Shown: positions 1 to 11,622, numbered from the stretch's first letter. The stretch is DNA of 64,000 nt from Pleodorina starrii (GCA_030267565.1 BRXU01000005.1:3537501-3601500); one strand, 5' to 3'. Notes: generated by a model not told the origin, from the sequence alone. Program-made: numbers and translations.

Positions 1-523
1 CGGCGGCCTGGCAGCGTCGGTGGACGCGGGGGTGTTTGGGTCGCTGCCGCCGCAGGCGACGCGGGAGGAGCGGCTGGCGTCGGCGGGGGCGGCACGGCAG
101 GCGTCGGCGCGGGGGATGAAGGTCAAGGTAGAGACGGTGTCGGGGGGGATCATGAAGGGCCAGCTGCCGTCGCGGCAATCGGTGACGCCTGGAGGCGGCG
201 GAGCCGCCGCCGGAGGCGGCGGCGGCGGCGGCGGCCTGGCGGCCGCCGCGGGGATGGCGCCGCCGCGGGCGCCGCGGACGCCGGTGGCGGCGGCGGCGAC
301 GGCAACGGGGCTGCCGCAGCACCTGCTGGTGCTGGGTGGCGCCGGCGGCGCCGCCGCTGCGGCGGCCGCCGCCGGCGCGGCGGCGGTGGCGGCGGCGGTG
401 CACGGGCACGACTATGGCAGCGGCGCGCTGCGGCCCATGTCCCCCTGGCGGGCCGACATGCCGGTGGGGATGGAAATGGAGACGGGGCCCATGGCGCTCG
501 GAGGCGGCGGCGGAGGGGCTTAG
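1..523 (+). CDS. 3' terminal part of an unrecognised protein gene
   Basis: The frame is open from base 2 and ends at TAG 521-523, so about 173 C-terminal residues are in the window; the start lies to the left. The first 60 or so residues are of mixed composition (for example VETVSGGIMKGQLPS) and look like ordinary protein. They are followed by long Gly and Ala runs encoded by GGC/GCC repeats, a short island with HDYGSGALRPMSPW, and a Gly-rich end. Such homopolymer runs are common in volvocalean proteins, especially regulatory ones. I recognise no domain. A long 3' UTR with a TGTAA further on supports this being the true end of a transcript. The Gly/Ala composition also opens long shadow frames on the other strand, so the frame choice rests on the mixed-composition segment and on the stop followed by UTR-like sequence. 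Confidence 0.55.
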   Translation, partial: GGLAASVDAGVFGSLPPQATREERLASAGAARQASARGMKVKVETVSGGIMKGQLPSRQSVTPGGGGAAAGGGGGGGGLAAAAGMAPPRAPRTPVAAAATATGLPQHLLVLGGAGGAAAAAAAAGAAAVAAAVHGHDYGSGALRPMSPWRADMPVGMEMETGPMALGGGGGGA

Positions 524-1809
524 GAGGGCAGGGCACGGCAAGAGGAGGAGGAGGATGACGAGAGCTTTTGTGTATCACCTCGTTGTTAATCGGCCCGCGC
601 CGCGCGACGCCTCGGCGTGTTGGTGCCTTTTGTATCACTTAAAGAAAACAGCACAACCCAATCAACCCAACCGATCGGACCGGATCGGATCGGATCGCGC
701 ACATCATCACTTGCAGAAGGACTAGCTCATGGAGGACGTTGCGTTTGGAGAAGACTCCTTGATTGTAGGACTTATACGTACTTATGTTCATGTGTATGTT
801 CATGTGTATGTGTGTCGTGACTCGACATGTGTGACGGCCGTCTGGTGCACGCGCACGCACGCGCGCTCTCGGCACGCAGCGCGCGAGCGTCCGTCCGCGG
901 GTGGGTGTGTGTGGGGTGGTGGGGGTGGGGGGGGGCGCGCAGCAGGATGACGATGTGGCTTGGGTGGGGGTTGAGAGTGCGAGCCAGCCAGCCCGCTAGG
1001 AAGCCAGGGCGAGGAAAGGGGGGAAGGGGGGTAGCGAAAGGACCTTGGGTTCATTGGGGACGAAGCCGGCGAAGGCCCGCAACTGGCGGCCCTTGCGGAA
1101 AGGGGGGAAGAAGGAGTGTGGTCGGCCCCGGCCCCGGCCCCGGTCCCGGCCCCCTGGAGGAGCACTCAGGAGGGAGTCGGGAAACACGAGCTGGCGCGCG
1201 GCGAATCGGAAGGCGTGCTTTGGGAAGGAGGCCGCTGCAGCTGCTGGTGGTGGTGGTGGTGGTGGTGGTGGTGGTAGTGGGCTGCAAGCCTGAGCGCTGC
1301 AGTTGCCGCTGAAACATGGCTATTGCCTGCCGCCGGTATCGGATAAGGGGCAAGGCGCGCATGACGGTCGGTGTGAGGTGAGGGGTCTGCGCGGCTCGGC
1401 CAATCGAACAGACGCGAATTCAAGCTAGGTGAGGGTGGGTTGGGATGAGGCGAGGGGTCCAGATTTGGCTGTTTAGGGGGGTTGGTGGTTCGCCCAACCC
1501 AGCCATGATCCTGCTTGGGGCGGCGATGCAGAGGCGGTGCGCGCAGTGTGTCCGTGCACCTGGTGTGTCTAAGACAGGACGAGATGCAAGGCATGCCACC
1601 AGAAGCATGAATCCTGTGTGTGGGATGGAGGGGGGGAAGGGGGGAAGAGGGAGAGGGGGGCTCCGGCATACTGTTTTACGCACACGCGTTGCCGCTGTTA
1701 TGCTTCTGGAGCAGCGCTTTCTTTTTCCGCTCACCGACGGATGAGGGACGCGCGACGTGCGCTCATGCGCACGTGTGTGTGTGTGTGCGCTCATGGGCGT
1801 ACGTTTACG

Positions 1810-1814
1810 TGTAA
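1810..1814 (+). terminator. TGTAA poly(A) signal candidate
   Basis: First TGTAA found downstream of the stop at 523, about 1.29 kb away. TGTAA is the usual poly(A) signal of Chlamydomonas and Volvox. A second copy lies at 1980-1984. Confidence 0.45.
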
Positions 1815-2366
1815 CGGTGTTGTTCTGGGCTGCCCACTCGTGAGCCCATTCGTACGTCATGGTTACGTTCCAGTGGGGGCGGCTGTGTGCGAGCGCAGTC
1901 TCTGCCGGGGGGCCGCGGGCACATGACTGGGCGCGCGTCCTCGCAGGCCAGCGCACACCGCGGCTGGGCGGAGCGAGTGTGTAAGTGTGTGTGTGTGTGT
2001 GTACTTGGATGTCCTCCCGGAGGGGTCTGGGTTGAGCATCCCACCCCGGCCCGGCCTGCTATCCAGCCGTCCGTGCGTCCAGCCGTCCATCCGTCCAGGC
2101 CTCTTTACACGCCGCGGACGTGGCTCCCGGTGCATGGAAGATGGAAGGTGAGATGGAAGCGTCCGCCCGCGTCCCCAGGGCCGGTCAGCCGGGTGATTCT
2201 TCACCCGGTGGGTGGGGGGTGGGGGAGTGGGTGGAGAAAGGCGGCGCCGCAGCGATGAAACGGAGGCGACGCTGGCGAAGGGATGGGGGCGGGGGCGGGG
2301 GCCGGGAAGATAAAAAGGGCTTCCGGCAACCCTCCGGGCGCGGCTGCGGAGATCCTTTTTTGGGGG

Positions 2367-2493
2367 TAGAAAATGATACCGCAGCGGAGACGGAGACGGC
2401 GTTAGCGAACGGCCCAGAACCCAGTAATACTTACCGAACATACCTGTAACCTTACCGAGCTGAAAATACGCTGCGACCGCGTCGCCGCCAGAC
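2367..2493. repeat. Dispersed repeat, copy 1
   Basis: This 127-bp stretch matches 54429-54556 in the same orientation with only a few differences. It begins TAGAAAATGATACCGC and ends GTCGCCGCCAGAC. The flanks of the two copies are unrelated. Copy 2 lies within intron 4 of the tafazzin gene. It could be a short non-autonomous transposon or a solo-LTR-like fragment; I see no clear terminal repeats. Confidence 0.7.
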
Positions 2494-2785
2494 GCGGCGG
2501 GGGCGTCCGGGGCCTGCCGGGTTGGAATTCAGAGGACAGCTTTCAGGCAGGCAAGCAGACAGGCAGGCAGGCAGGCACAGTGTGCCATTGCAAGCGCCAT
2601 TTCGTTCTTGCCACCGCAGCCACAGCCAGCCAGGGCAGCGGGGTGCCGGCCCAAGTCTGCTGCCCAGCAGCGTTCCCCGCACCTCTCCAGAAGAACCCAT
2701 AGAGCCGCCAGGCCAAGGTAGCCGAGCCCGGTGTGTGTGTGTGTGTCTCGTCGCGTCCCATGGGTCGCTCGCTCGCTCGCGTGTG

Positions 2786-2856
2786 TCGGCTGCCAAAGCC
2801 GTCCTTCGGCTGCCAAAGGCCGCGTGTCGGCTGTCGGTTTTCGGCTGCCAAAGGCC
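2786..2856. repeat. Short direct repeats of TCGGCTGCCAAAG
   Basis: The unit TCGGCTGCCAAAG occurs three times, near 2786, 2806 and 2840, with partial copies between them. It is a small local tandem-type repeat in non-coding DNA. Confidence 0.6.
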
Positions 2857-3518
2857 CAAAGCTCGCGCCCACGGCTGTCGATCAACATTAACACTCCATC
2901 AGCGCGTGCGACGCTGTGATCCTTTCTTTGAATGTCGTCGCGTTTGCACTCACTTGGGTTGGGGAGTGGGTCTCTGCGGCAGTGGGCCACTGTGGGCAAC
3001 TGACGGTGCGGGGCCAGCGCGCGATCGACCGAGGCAGGGAGGCAGGGAGGGAGGGGATGGACAGAGCCGCGGAGCGTTTCTCGGTGGCCGAGGAGCAGCG
3101 GCGTCATGGCCGAAGGAGATTCCGCCTAGGTCTGGTCACGGCATTTGACGGTGGCCGGGCACGGACGCCTCGACGCCGGCAAGAGAACGCGCAGCTGACG
3201 ACACACATGCACGCGCATGCACACGCACACGCCTCCAATCCGCACGTGGTGATGAGAGCGTTGGGGTCCAACGCCGTTGAGGTCGCTGGAGTCAAGAACG
3301 CGCCCATCCTTGGGGGGATTTTGGGGGCATTTTCCATTGGACTCAAAACCGCCGAAACCAAGCACCCATATGCATTTAAGGCACGACGGCCGCAACTCAA
3401 TTGTTCATAAGGAGTCGGGCATTTAGCTTTTCGCAGCAGCAGTCCTCACACACTAGCTCTGAAGTACGCGTCCCCGATCGTCCCCGTTCTCGCCGGCCGC
3501 TCGCCCGCTGCGGCCCAC

Positions 3519-4731
3519 ATGGCCGTTACCCGACCAGGCGGCCTGCCGCGACCCGGCGCGATGTGGCTGCCCCTCGCCGCCGCCACCATCCTCGTTGCGT
3601 CGCTATTGCAAGCCCGCTTGGCGCAGGGCGCCCAGCAGGGCAGCTCGGGCAGCGGCGCCCTCCCTGCCGCCATCGTCATCTTCGGCGACTCGCTGACCGA
3701 TACGGGTGCGTGGGCAGGCGGCGTCGTAATGTGCATGCAAATACCGGTATGAAGTCACAGCGGCGCCTAGGGGAGACTGAGTGGGGGAACGCCTCGGACG
3801 AGCCTTCCGACCGGGATCCCACCGCCCCAGTTCCCTTTCCTTCTCTCGATACAGGGCCTTACTGAATGCTCCCGCCCCAGTTCCCCTAGGGGAGTCTCAC
3901 GGCCACCCAATGAGCTCACGCGCACGCACAACCCGCACTCCCGCGCACACGCACGCATACACGCACGCATACACGCACACATACCCGCTGCCAATGCGCC
4001 CCCTCCCCCGGCAACGCACCCACAACCACACGCTGCACCCGCGCTCCCAGACACCCCCGCAACCAATCCTCACACTCCCCGCCTGGACCGCCCTCCCGCC
4101 CCCACCCCCCTGGCCCACCCGCACCGCGCCCCCACTCAGGCAACATCTTCAACCGCAGCGGCTGCGTGGCACCCACCCCGCAAGCCTACTGGCGCGGCCG
4201 CTTCACCAGCGGACCCGGCTGGGCAGACCACCTGTACACCCTCGCCAACGCCTACAACGCCTCCGCCAACCTCACCATCCACAACTACGCCCACGGCGGT
4301 GCCACCTCATGCCGTTGGACCGGCTCCGCCGGTAACTCTCCCAACCTGGACGACCAGATCTCCTTCTACCTCGCCTCCGCGCCCGGCGCCCCCGCCGACA
4401 ACGGCACCGCCGTCGCCAACGCCATGGGCCTCGCCATCCCGGGCTTCTGCCTGGAGCTGGTGCCGCCGCCGCCGGCGGCATCCATCAACGCCACGCCGGC
4501 GGAGTGCGGACCCGCGGGTCGGCTCTTCATCGTCTTCATCGGCTCCAACGACCTGCTGTTCCTGGCCCCGCCGGACATGGCCGACCCACGGGTCTTGAAC
4601 GCGACCGTGGGCAACATCACGGCCTGCCGGGTGGCGGCGCTGGACCGTCTCATGGCGGCGCTGTCGGGGACGCCACCGGCCAAGAGCACCGTCGCCGATG
4701 GCGGCGGCGCCGCCGATGCGGACAATGATGG

Positions 4732-4762
<31 letters not shown>

Positions 4763-5614
4763 GAAATGGGCGAGGATGACGGCGCCGCGGACAAGATGGT
4801 GGAGGACGATGGCGCTGCGGAGGAGGACGGTGGTGGTGGCGACCGCTGCCGCGACCGAATCATCGTTTGGAACCTGGCGCCGATCGACACGGCGCCGCTC
4901 ATCCCCGACGCCTCGCGTAAGGTGCTGAAGGACGCCGTGGATGCGCACAACGCCGGTCTGGCGGCGTCGCTGGCGCCGCTGCGGCAGCGCTACCCCAACG
5001 GCCCGATGCTGGAGCTGTACGACGTCAACTCGGCGGCGACGGCGGCGTTCGACGAGGCGGCGGCGGCCGGCGTCAGCATCAAGGTGCCCTGCCTGAGCAA
5101 CTACACGGTAAGAGCGTAGTTTGTACGACATGGTAATGAGGGCGATGGCATGATGATACGGCGCCCTGTCCTGTACGTTGCGTGTACGGCATGTTCGCAT
5201 GTATGTGTGAGCATGCGGTATGGTCGGATGTGTGAATGGACAGGTATTCTTCGCGGTTCGCAATCCGCCAACGTTGGCACTTAGAAAACCTTCAGTTGTT
5301 CACCGCGTACTTCTTCCTCGTCAATTCGTACCTCCCCGCCACCCATTCCTTCATCCATCCATCCGTTCATCCGTCCATCCATCCAATCAATCAATCGCCG
5401 TCGCTGCTGTGCAAACCACCCACCCACCCCGCAGGCGTTCTCCAACGCCGGCTCGGTGGCGGACCAGGGCACGCTGCTGACCGCCAATGCGCAGCGCTCC
5501 GATGTGTGCGCCGACCCCGACAAGTTCGTGTCGTTCGACGGAGAGCACCCCACCAGCATGGAGCACCGCAAGGCCTTCGCCGAGCCATTTGCCAAGTACC
5601 TGGGATGGATGTGA
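3519..5614 (+). CDS. GDSL esterase/lipase 1, secreted, three exons
   Basis: Exons 3519-3705, 4140-5107 and 5435-5614 join in frame to 444 residues. All four SGNH/GDSL blocks are visible: block I FGDSLTDTG (nucleophile Ser58), block II with NYAHGG (Gly115/116) after GRFTSGPGWADHL, block III GSND (Asn199), and block V DGEHPT (Asp420, His423). The family hydrolyses ester bonds of lipids or acetylated sugars; the substrate cannot be told from sequence. A hydrophobic segment at residues 15-37 looks like a secretion signal. The Met at 3561 (MWLPLAAATIL) would give a more standard signal peptide and aligns with the start of the second GDSL gene, so it is a strong alternative start. An Asp/Glu-rich insert, about residues 250-290 and partly encoded by a GAT microsatellite, sits between blocks III and V and is absent from the paralogue at 50021. 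Confidence 0.88.
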
Positions 5615-6438
5615 TGTGATGTCCGATGTGATAAGATGGTGGTGGTGGTGGTGGTGAATGACATGCTTTAATGCGTTCGGAATAATAATGTGAGTAATGT
5701 ATTCGGGTGCGTGTTGGCTTCTGGCAGGGCGGCTGGGCCGCCCCGGGGCCGGCAGGGCGGCGGGGCGGCCTGCGGAAGGAGGATGTCAGGATGGGGAGGT
5801 TGGGGCCATCCGTGTGGTTTGAAAGTCAGTTCAAGCGGGTTCAAGTGTCGGGATTAGCGCTATTTTGGCTCTTGGCGCGCAGGGTGCGCGTCGGATCAGG
5901 CCTCGATTTGCGGCAAGGGTAGTGGCTCTCAGGGGCTCTCTCCTGTCTGCCCCTATCTGTCCGTATGAGGGTTGCCGCTCTTGTCGGCATAAGCTGCCAT
6001 GTTACGGTATGTTGGTTTCTCCGTTGAGTAGAGGGACCCCGTTCCGTGAGCGAGATATACGATGCGTACTGTAGGGCAGCGTAGAGCGAGCTCAGGCGAG
6101 CTGCATTTGTTTCCCCGGAGTTTGTTGGATGGCCAGGCTCAAAGAACCGGCTGCAAGCAGTGAAATGTCGCTATTCGTCTTCGAATCTTGTAGCCATTTT
6201 TTTGAGCCGCAATCTTTGGCAGGTATGCCGTTGCCATCTAGTTGCCGACTTGATGTTGCCGTTGAAAGCTAGGCAGTTTATTTTTCCTTGTCCAAGGAAA
6301 TTTCGGGTTGACGTACGGATGTACGCTCCTACCTTCATGCTTGGCGGTCGTGGAGGGTTTCGTGCCCGGCTGACGGCCATCACGGGCAAATCGCTGCTTA
6401 GGCGCACATGCCGTATCCCCCCGGCATGTCATCTGATG

Positions 6439-6443
6439 TGTAA
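6439..6443 (+). terminator. TGTAA poly(A) signal candidate, GDSL 1
   Basis: First TGTAA found after the GDSL 1 stop, 825 bases downstream; another lies at 6794-6798. Confidence 0.45.
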
Positions 6444-7079
6444 CTTGTTTGCGTGTTTTGAACATTTGATTTGATTGCACACCGGTATCAACAGCTATCG
6501 AAAAGATAGCATCTGACACCCTGTGCTGCCCTTGTTGTGCGAACAAGGTTAGACCAGACCAGATTAGATCAACCTTCATCTCTGCACCTGCTTGTTGAGC
6601 GGCAGCTTGCGCGGTCTTGCTAGTAAAATCGCCAGCCTGATACGGAGCCTAGCAGCTTGCGTGTGTTGGTCTCGGCCCGCGCTTGCGAGCCGTGACTGAC
6701 CCTCGGGCCACCACGTGCGTATTGCGAACCACGGGACATTCTAGTACACTTTCAAAGACGCACCGTCAGATGCCTTGATCAGGTGTGCTGTGCTGTAATA
6801 ACTAGGTCTATTCAGGAATTAAGACTTCGAAATGAAGCTGGTTTGAAAATCAAGGTTCATTCAGGTCGAGCGCATCATCGTCACTGCGTGTGCAGGCCAA
6901 GTGCACTGTACGCCAGATGCACAGCCAAGGATCTTGCAGCACTACACAGAGAATGGTACAAGTAAGGCGCCGGCAGTAGTACAATGCCGACTTCCCTGGA
7001 CCAGCAGTCCATTCCATGTACGTATGTATGTGATGTGACTCTGGCACAGCGCAGAAAGCCTCACGGCGGTCAGCGGCAG

Positions 7080-7305
7080 CAGCGCCAACCTGGAGATTGC
7101 TCTGGGCTGCACCCGTTTTGCGACGGAGGTTGTCCTTGCCAGCGCCGGGCTCGACGTTATGCGCGAGCTACTCGAGGCTGCCGCGGCCGCGGGCCGCTGG
7201 ACGTGTGCAAGCTGCTGTGGGGGCGCGGCTAGCTGCCCCTGGGGTGTGGGGCCGCCGTGCACTGACCAAAGTGGCGCACGCATGGCGGCCACCGGGACGT
7301 TTTCG
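7080..7305 (+). pseudogene. Ankyrin-repeat-like remnant, frameshifted
   Basis: Pieces typical of volvocalean ankyrin-repeat proteins can be read, but only by changing frame. One frame gives LDVMRELLEAAAAAG, the next PLDVCKLLWGRG followed by a stop, and a third GGHRDVFEC. The order and spacing fit two consecutive repeats of the style xxGxLDVxxxLLxxGC. The frame changes and the internal stop make it a dead fragment with no visible 5' or 3' partner. The attribution rests on motif recall, without an alignment. Confidence 0.4.
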
Positions 7306-7410
7306 AATGCAATAAATCAAACTACGGTACTATTGGATGTGCCTACCCTTTTATACAAACCACCGTATAGCTCGGGGGATCGCCAAAATGTGTGTAGTAA
7401 CCACCAACAG

Positions 7411-7431
7411 GAATCGTACCGGCAACCAAAA
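7411..7431 (+). promoter_or_regulatory. Conserved upstream element of gene A
   Basis: Contains GTACCGGCAACCAAA. The same element occurs upstream of B (12337-12357) and G (44020-44040), each about 150-165 bases before the ATG, and is absent before C, D, E and F. Conservation between otherwise diverged spacers suggests a promoter or 5' transcript function. Confidence 0.5.
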
Positions 7432-7573
7432 CGTGTGTATTTATCGATCGCTGTACTAGATTCGCACGAGCATGCACGCTAAAACAGGAGACGTAATATG
7501 ATAATACGTCAACGCACGAATTGTTCACAAGTTGATTCTTAATTTGAGACACTCAGACACTCGATCGATCGTT

Positions 7574-10500
7574 ATGGACGGTTCTGCTGGTGACAAGTTC
7601 TCGCGTCGTGACTTTTCATCCAGTTTTGATAACGAAGATATATGGAGTTCCATAGCAGACTTCGTGGACCGGCGCGACGTTCCCGCTTTTAGAGCGTCAT
7701 GCCAGCTTGGCCGCCGCGCAACCTCCACGTCGCGCTCATGGCTACTGTTCGACACGACCAAGCGGCCTCACAGAAACTGGGGCAACGTGGCCTGGCTCGA
7801 GCGATTCCTGAAGTCCTTCAACCAACTCCGGTAGGGCGTTGTACGTAGTTGCTGTAGGTTGGAACTGCGTTTGCGCGTTCCACTGGCATGCGCCTTTGGA
7901 CAAAGCCGCTCCACAGAGGCCAAAAACATTCCCACCCACAGTTGGCCGTACGAGCAAGGGAGCCACGCGGGGTGTGTTGACATCGCCTGCCTCCCGTCTG
8001 CCCACGGATTGACCGTGCTCCCTTTTCATCCCAGGTCCATAAAGATACGAGATGGGAGGAACAAGAGCAAGGGCTTTACTTCTATCCAGGATGCACGCCG
8101 CGAGGCGGCCAACCGTGCTGGCGCCGAGCTGGACGGCTTCCACACCGGCTCGCCGCACGGGGTGCACGGGACCATCTGGCGTCTCGCATCCCGACAGCTC
8201 CGTTCCCTGGAGATGGCGTGCCCTCCCACCAACCGCATCCTTCTGCTCGGGGAGCAGCTCCTGCAAATCACGTCCGCGTTCCCGTTGCTGGAGGAGCTGT
8301 CGCTGCGCGGCTACCGCCTGGAGACCAACCCCAAACAAGAGCATGACGACCAGGCAGCAGGTGGGGAAAACGAGCCCGACGACGACGACGATGATGAGGA
8401 CGAAGGCGAGGAGGATGCCGAGGACGATGGCGAGGAGGATGACGATGACTATGGCGAAGGCGAGGGTGAGGGCGATGACTATGATGCGGATACGGATGAG
8501 GATGCCGGGGAGGGTAACGAGGACGGCGACGGTGGCGAGGATGCCCAGCACGAGGCGGTTGAGGGCCAGCAGCAGCAGGCAGAGCAGCAGCAGGCGGCGG
8601 CGGCGGACCAGCAGCAGGAGGCGGGAGAGCAGTCGCAGGGCGGAGTGGTTGTCAACGCAGGGCTGCCCGCATCACCGCAGCCGGACCCAGCCCCGCCGCA
8701 GCCCGCAGCGGCACCGGCACCGCAGACAGCAGCAGCAGCAGCACCGGCAGCAGCGGCGGCGGCGGGCCAAACTCCAGACGTGCAGCACGCAGGCTTTCAC
8801 CCCGCGCTCCTCACCCCGATCCGTGCCACGCTGACCACTCTGAGGCTGCACTGCCAGGATGTCGCACTGCATATAGTCACTGAGGATTGGGCGTTGGCGC
8901 TGGCGGATCTGACCCACCTGCGCACCCTTGACCTGGCCATCGGCATGGCCAATCGCCCGGGTTACGACATGGGCTTGCCCGTCCCCTGGACACGCCGTGT
9001 GGCGGAGGCCTGGCGCGCCGGGCTGTGGCAGCTCACCCACCTGTCGGTGCGGCTGGCGCTGCGGTGCGATGGTGACAACGGCAACCCGCTGCCGCTGCAG
9101 ACGCACGGCCTGCCGCTGCCTGTGGGCGGCCACACCACGCACCTGGGCATGTTCATCGACGACTATGGCTACGAGCAAGGTGCCCAGGTGGAGCATGCGG
9201 TCACGGGTCTTGACCTACTAGCTTCCACACTGGCGACGGGCTGCTTGCCACGTCTGGAATGCCTGGAATTTTCGCTGGGAGCGCCGGATTGGCTCGGGGG
9301 CGGCTTCAGGCTGGGCTCACAGCTGGCAACGCAGGCCGGCAGCCCGTTGGCGCGGCTGCAGGAGCTGCTTGCGATCGACCCAGCCACAGGCGGCGCCGCG
9401 GCTGCCAGGCTGCCGCGGCTGCGGTGCCTGACACTGCCCGTTGACACCGCGGCGATGCTGACCGGGCTGCTGCCGGCGTTGGTGTCGCCGCCGCAGGACG
9501 GTGATGCGTGTGGCGGCGGCGGCGCCGTGGCGACGACGCTGGTGCTGCGCGACGGCTTGGCGTTCACGGACCTTCTGGCTGTGGTGTCTGCCCTGCGGGG
9601 GAAGCCCGTGGTGCTGCTGGCGACAGGAAGGCCGAGTATGCTTGTGGAGGGCATAGACCATGAGGACTTGGTCGGGACGCTGGAGGCGCTTGGCCCCCAT
9701 GCGGAGGCGCTTGCGCTCCCAGCCGATCCGGACAGAGTCGATCCCCCGGACGTGCTGCGGCGGCGCATGGGGGAGTTGCGCGAGCTGGATTTCGCTTACG
9801 ACAACCCTGACATGCTGCTGCGCATAAGTTCCATGAGCGAAGGGGATGGAACGGTGTGGAACGAGCACCTGCGGGAGCTGGACCTGCTGGGGGCCGTGGG
9901 CTGCCTGACGCGGCTGGGTCTGACGTTGTGCTACACCGGTCCTGACTGGCTTCACTCCCCCTGGCATGAGGTGGCCGACGCTGACGCGCACCTTGCGGCG
10001 GTGGTCCGGGCCTGCCCGCAGCTCAAGGCGCTGGACATAAGCATCACGGAGTACACGGTGAGGGCCGCGGCAATGGTGGCCGGCTCTGTCTGTGTGTATG
10101 TATGTGTTGGGGGAGGGGGGCGGGGGAGGGAAGGGTCGGCGGCTGTGCGGGCTGAGTGGGCATGCCGGCTGAGAGCGTGCGGCAGCTGCTCTGACACAGC
10201 AAGTGCAGCGAGTTTCACCACTGTCCGCCGGGGGACGTTCACGCCGCTGTGGCCGCCCCTGAGTGGGTGTGTGGGTGGGTGCTACGGCAGGCGGCTTCAG
10301 CCAACTTGTGGACATCACTCCAGGGCTTGTCCTGTCCGGTGTGCATGTGCCATCCTGAGCTCCTGGGCCCCGGAATGTGGCCAGATAGGGATGAAGGGCC
10401 AAACACTGCCTGAGACGCGGATGAATGCGGTGTGCCGAGGCCGAGGCCACCAATGAAGGCATCGTCGCCGAGCCGGGCCTGAGTTTGGTACGTTAAGACC

Positions 10501-11097
10501 CGCCTTCCTCACACCCTGCTGGCTTTCCCCGCCGCCCTGCAGTGCTACGAGGAAGACCCCCTGGAGGAGGACGAGGGCACCCTGGCCAGCTGGCGCGGCG
10601 CCAAGGCTGCAGCTGCCGCCGGCGCCGACCTGGATCGCTGGCGGTTGGCGGGCTGCCCCAGTCCCGTGCCTCGTCTGCACTGCCTGGCGAACCTGCCCGC
10701 CCTGGAGCGCCTCTCCCTGCAGCTTGACGTCATCACAACTCAGGGCCTGTCGGGGCTGGTGGAGGACGAGGTGCGGATGCTGCTGGAGACGGTGGCGAAG
10801 CAGCGAAGCTGGCGGCGGCAGCAGCGGGCGGCGGCAGCGGTGGAGGCGGGACAGGAGGGGAATGAGCAGGCAGCAGCGCCGGAGCCGCCCCTGAGTGTTT
10901 GGTGCCCGCAGCTCAGCCGCGACGCCGCACGGCGACTGAGCCGTCTGGCGGCGCAGCTGACGGGTCGGGAAACGGCAGCCGCGGCAGCTGGTGGGGGGTG
11001 GGATGGGGAGACCTGGCTGGTGGACTGCACACACCGGGGCTTATTCCGGAGCACTGGGGAGGGCGGCGGCGGCGGCCGGTATACTGAGCGCATTTAA
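7574..11097 (+). CDS. F-box/LRR-like protein A, three exons
   Basis: Exons 7574-7830, 8035-10057 and 10543-11097 give 944 residues. Exon 1 encodes an F-box-like segment at residues 21-60 (EDIWSSIADFVDRRDVPAFR then ASC), which in SCF ubiquitin ligases binds Skp1. Exon 2 holds LRR-like repeats (LPLLEEL-type start near residue 165; LTTLRL, LRTLDL, LRELDLLG and LKALDI later). These are interrupted at about 190-330 by an acidic run and then a Gln/Ala/Pro linker. Exon 3 holds another leucine-rich stretch (ALERLSLQLDV, about 811) and a conserved C-terminal block (CPQLSRDAARRLSRL). The exon 1/2 junction splits an Arg codon (phase 2); the exon 2/3 junction is phase 0. ATG 7574 was chosen because MDGSAGDKFSRR is conserved in the paralogues. 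Substrate binding by the LRR part is inferred. A is one of the two longest copies, because of its long Asp/Glu run. Confidence 0.85.
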
Positions 11098-11617
11098 GAT
11101 CTGGGTCCTATGCCTATCAAGCTGGGCGACACGGTTCAGGCCAGATGAGCCCATCGCCTAGGCAACGGCAGGGGATGGCAGTGAGCCAGTGACACAGCAG
11201 CACGTTATTGTGCGGTCGGTGGGTCATGGGTTTGAGCTCGCCGTACACTTGGCTGCATTGAGCGCATGATATGCACTCGTGAACATGGCGCTCGCGCATT
11301 GCAGGGCATTGGCATCGAGGGGGACATGCAGGCCTTCCATACACACACACGTATACACACACAGTCGTACCTGGATAAGGGTGTGGGGTTGAGCTTTGAT
11401 GGGCGAGAGCTGCTCGCGGCGTGTCGGTGAGCGCTGAGGGGGCAGGACGCGGAAAGGGGCACAAGAGAGGGCACAAGAGAGGGCACAAGAGCGCGTGAAG
11501 GCAGGACGGGGCCCGTGGAGGATCTCTGGGTGGCCGCATCTGCCCTTCACAGCAGGACTAGCGGCGGCAGGAGGGAGGGCGAACGGGAGAGCTTCAGCTG
11601 TGGACGTGCCGTACTGT

Positions 11618-11622
11618 TGTAA
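11618..11622 (+). terminator. TGTAA poly(A) signal candidate, gene A
   Basis: First TGTAA found after the stop of A, 521 bases downstream. Confidence 0.45.

Larger units (their letters stand above)
524..3518. other. 3' UTR and intergenic region before the first GDSL gene
   Basis: The first 1.3 kb probably is the 3' UTR of the preceding gene, up to a TGTAA at 1810. The rest holds GT-rich microsatellites (about 1782, 1980 and 2730), a GGT run at about 1247-1276, a G-rich stretch near 920-960, a dispersed 127-bp repeat (2367-2493), and a small cluster of direct repeats (2786-2856). I found no frame with domain-like protein. The last 150 bases before 3519 contain an ATTTAAG sequence near 3374 that could serve as a weak TATA element for the esterase gene. 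Confidence 0.5.
5615..7573. other. Intergenic region between GDSL 1 and F-box gene A
   Basis: It begins with a GGT run (about 5637-5656) and a probable 3' UTR as far as the TGTAA at 6439. Between 5.8 and 7.0 kb the DNA is less GC-rich and shows no convincing frame. An eroded ankyrin-like remnant lies at 7080-7305. The last 170 bases are the conserved upstream region of F-box gene A. Confidence 0.5.
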
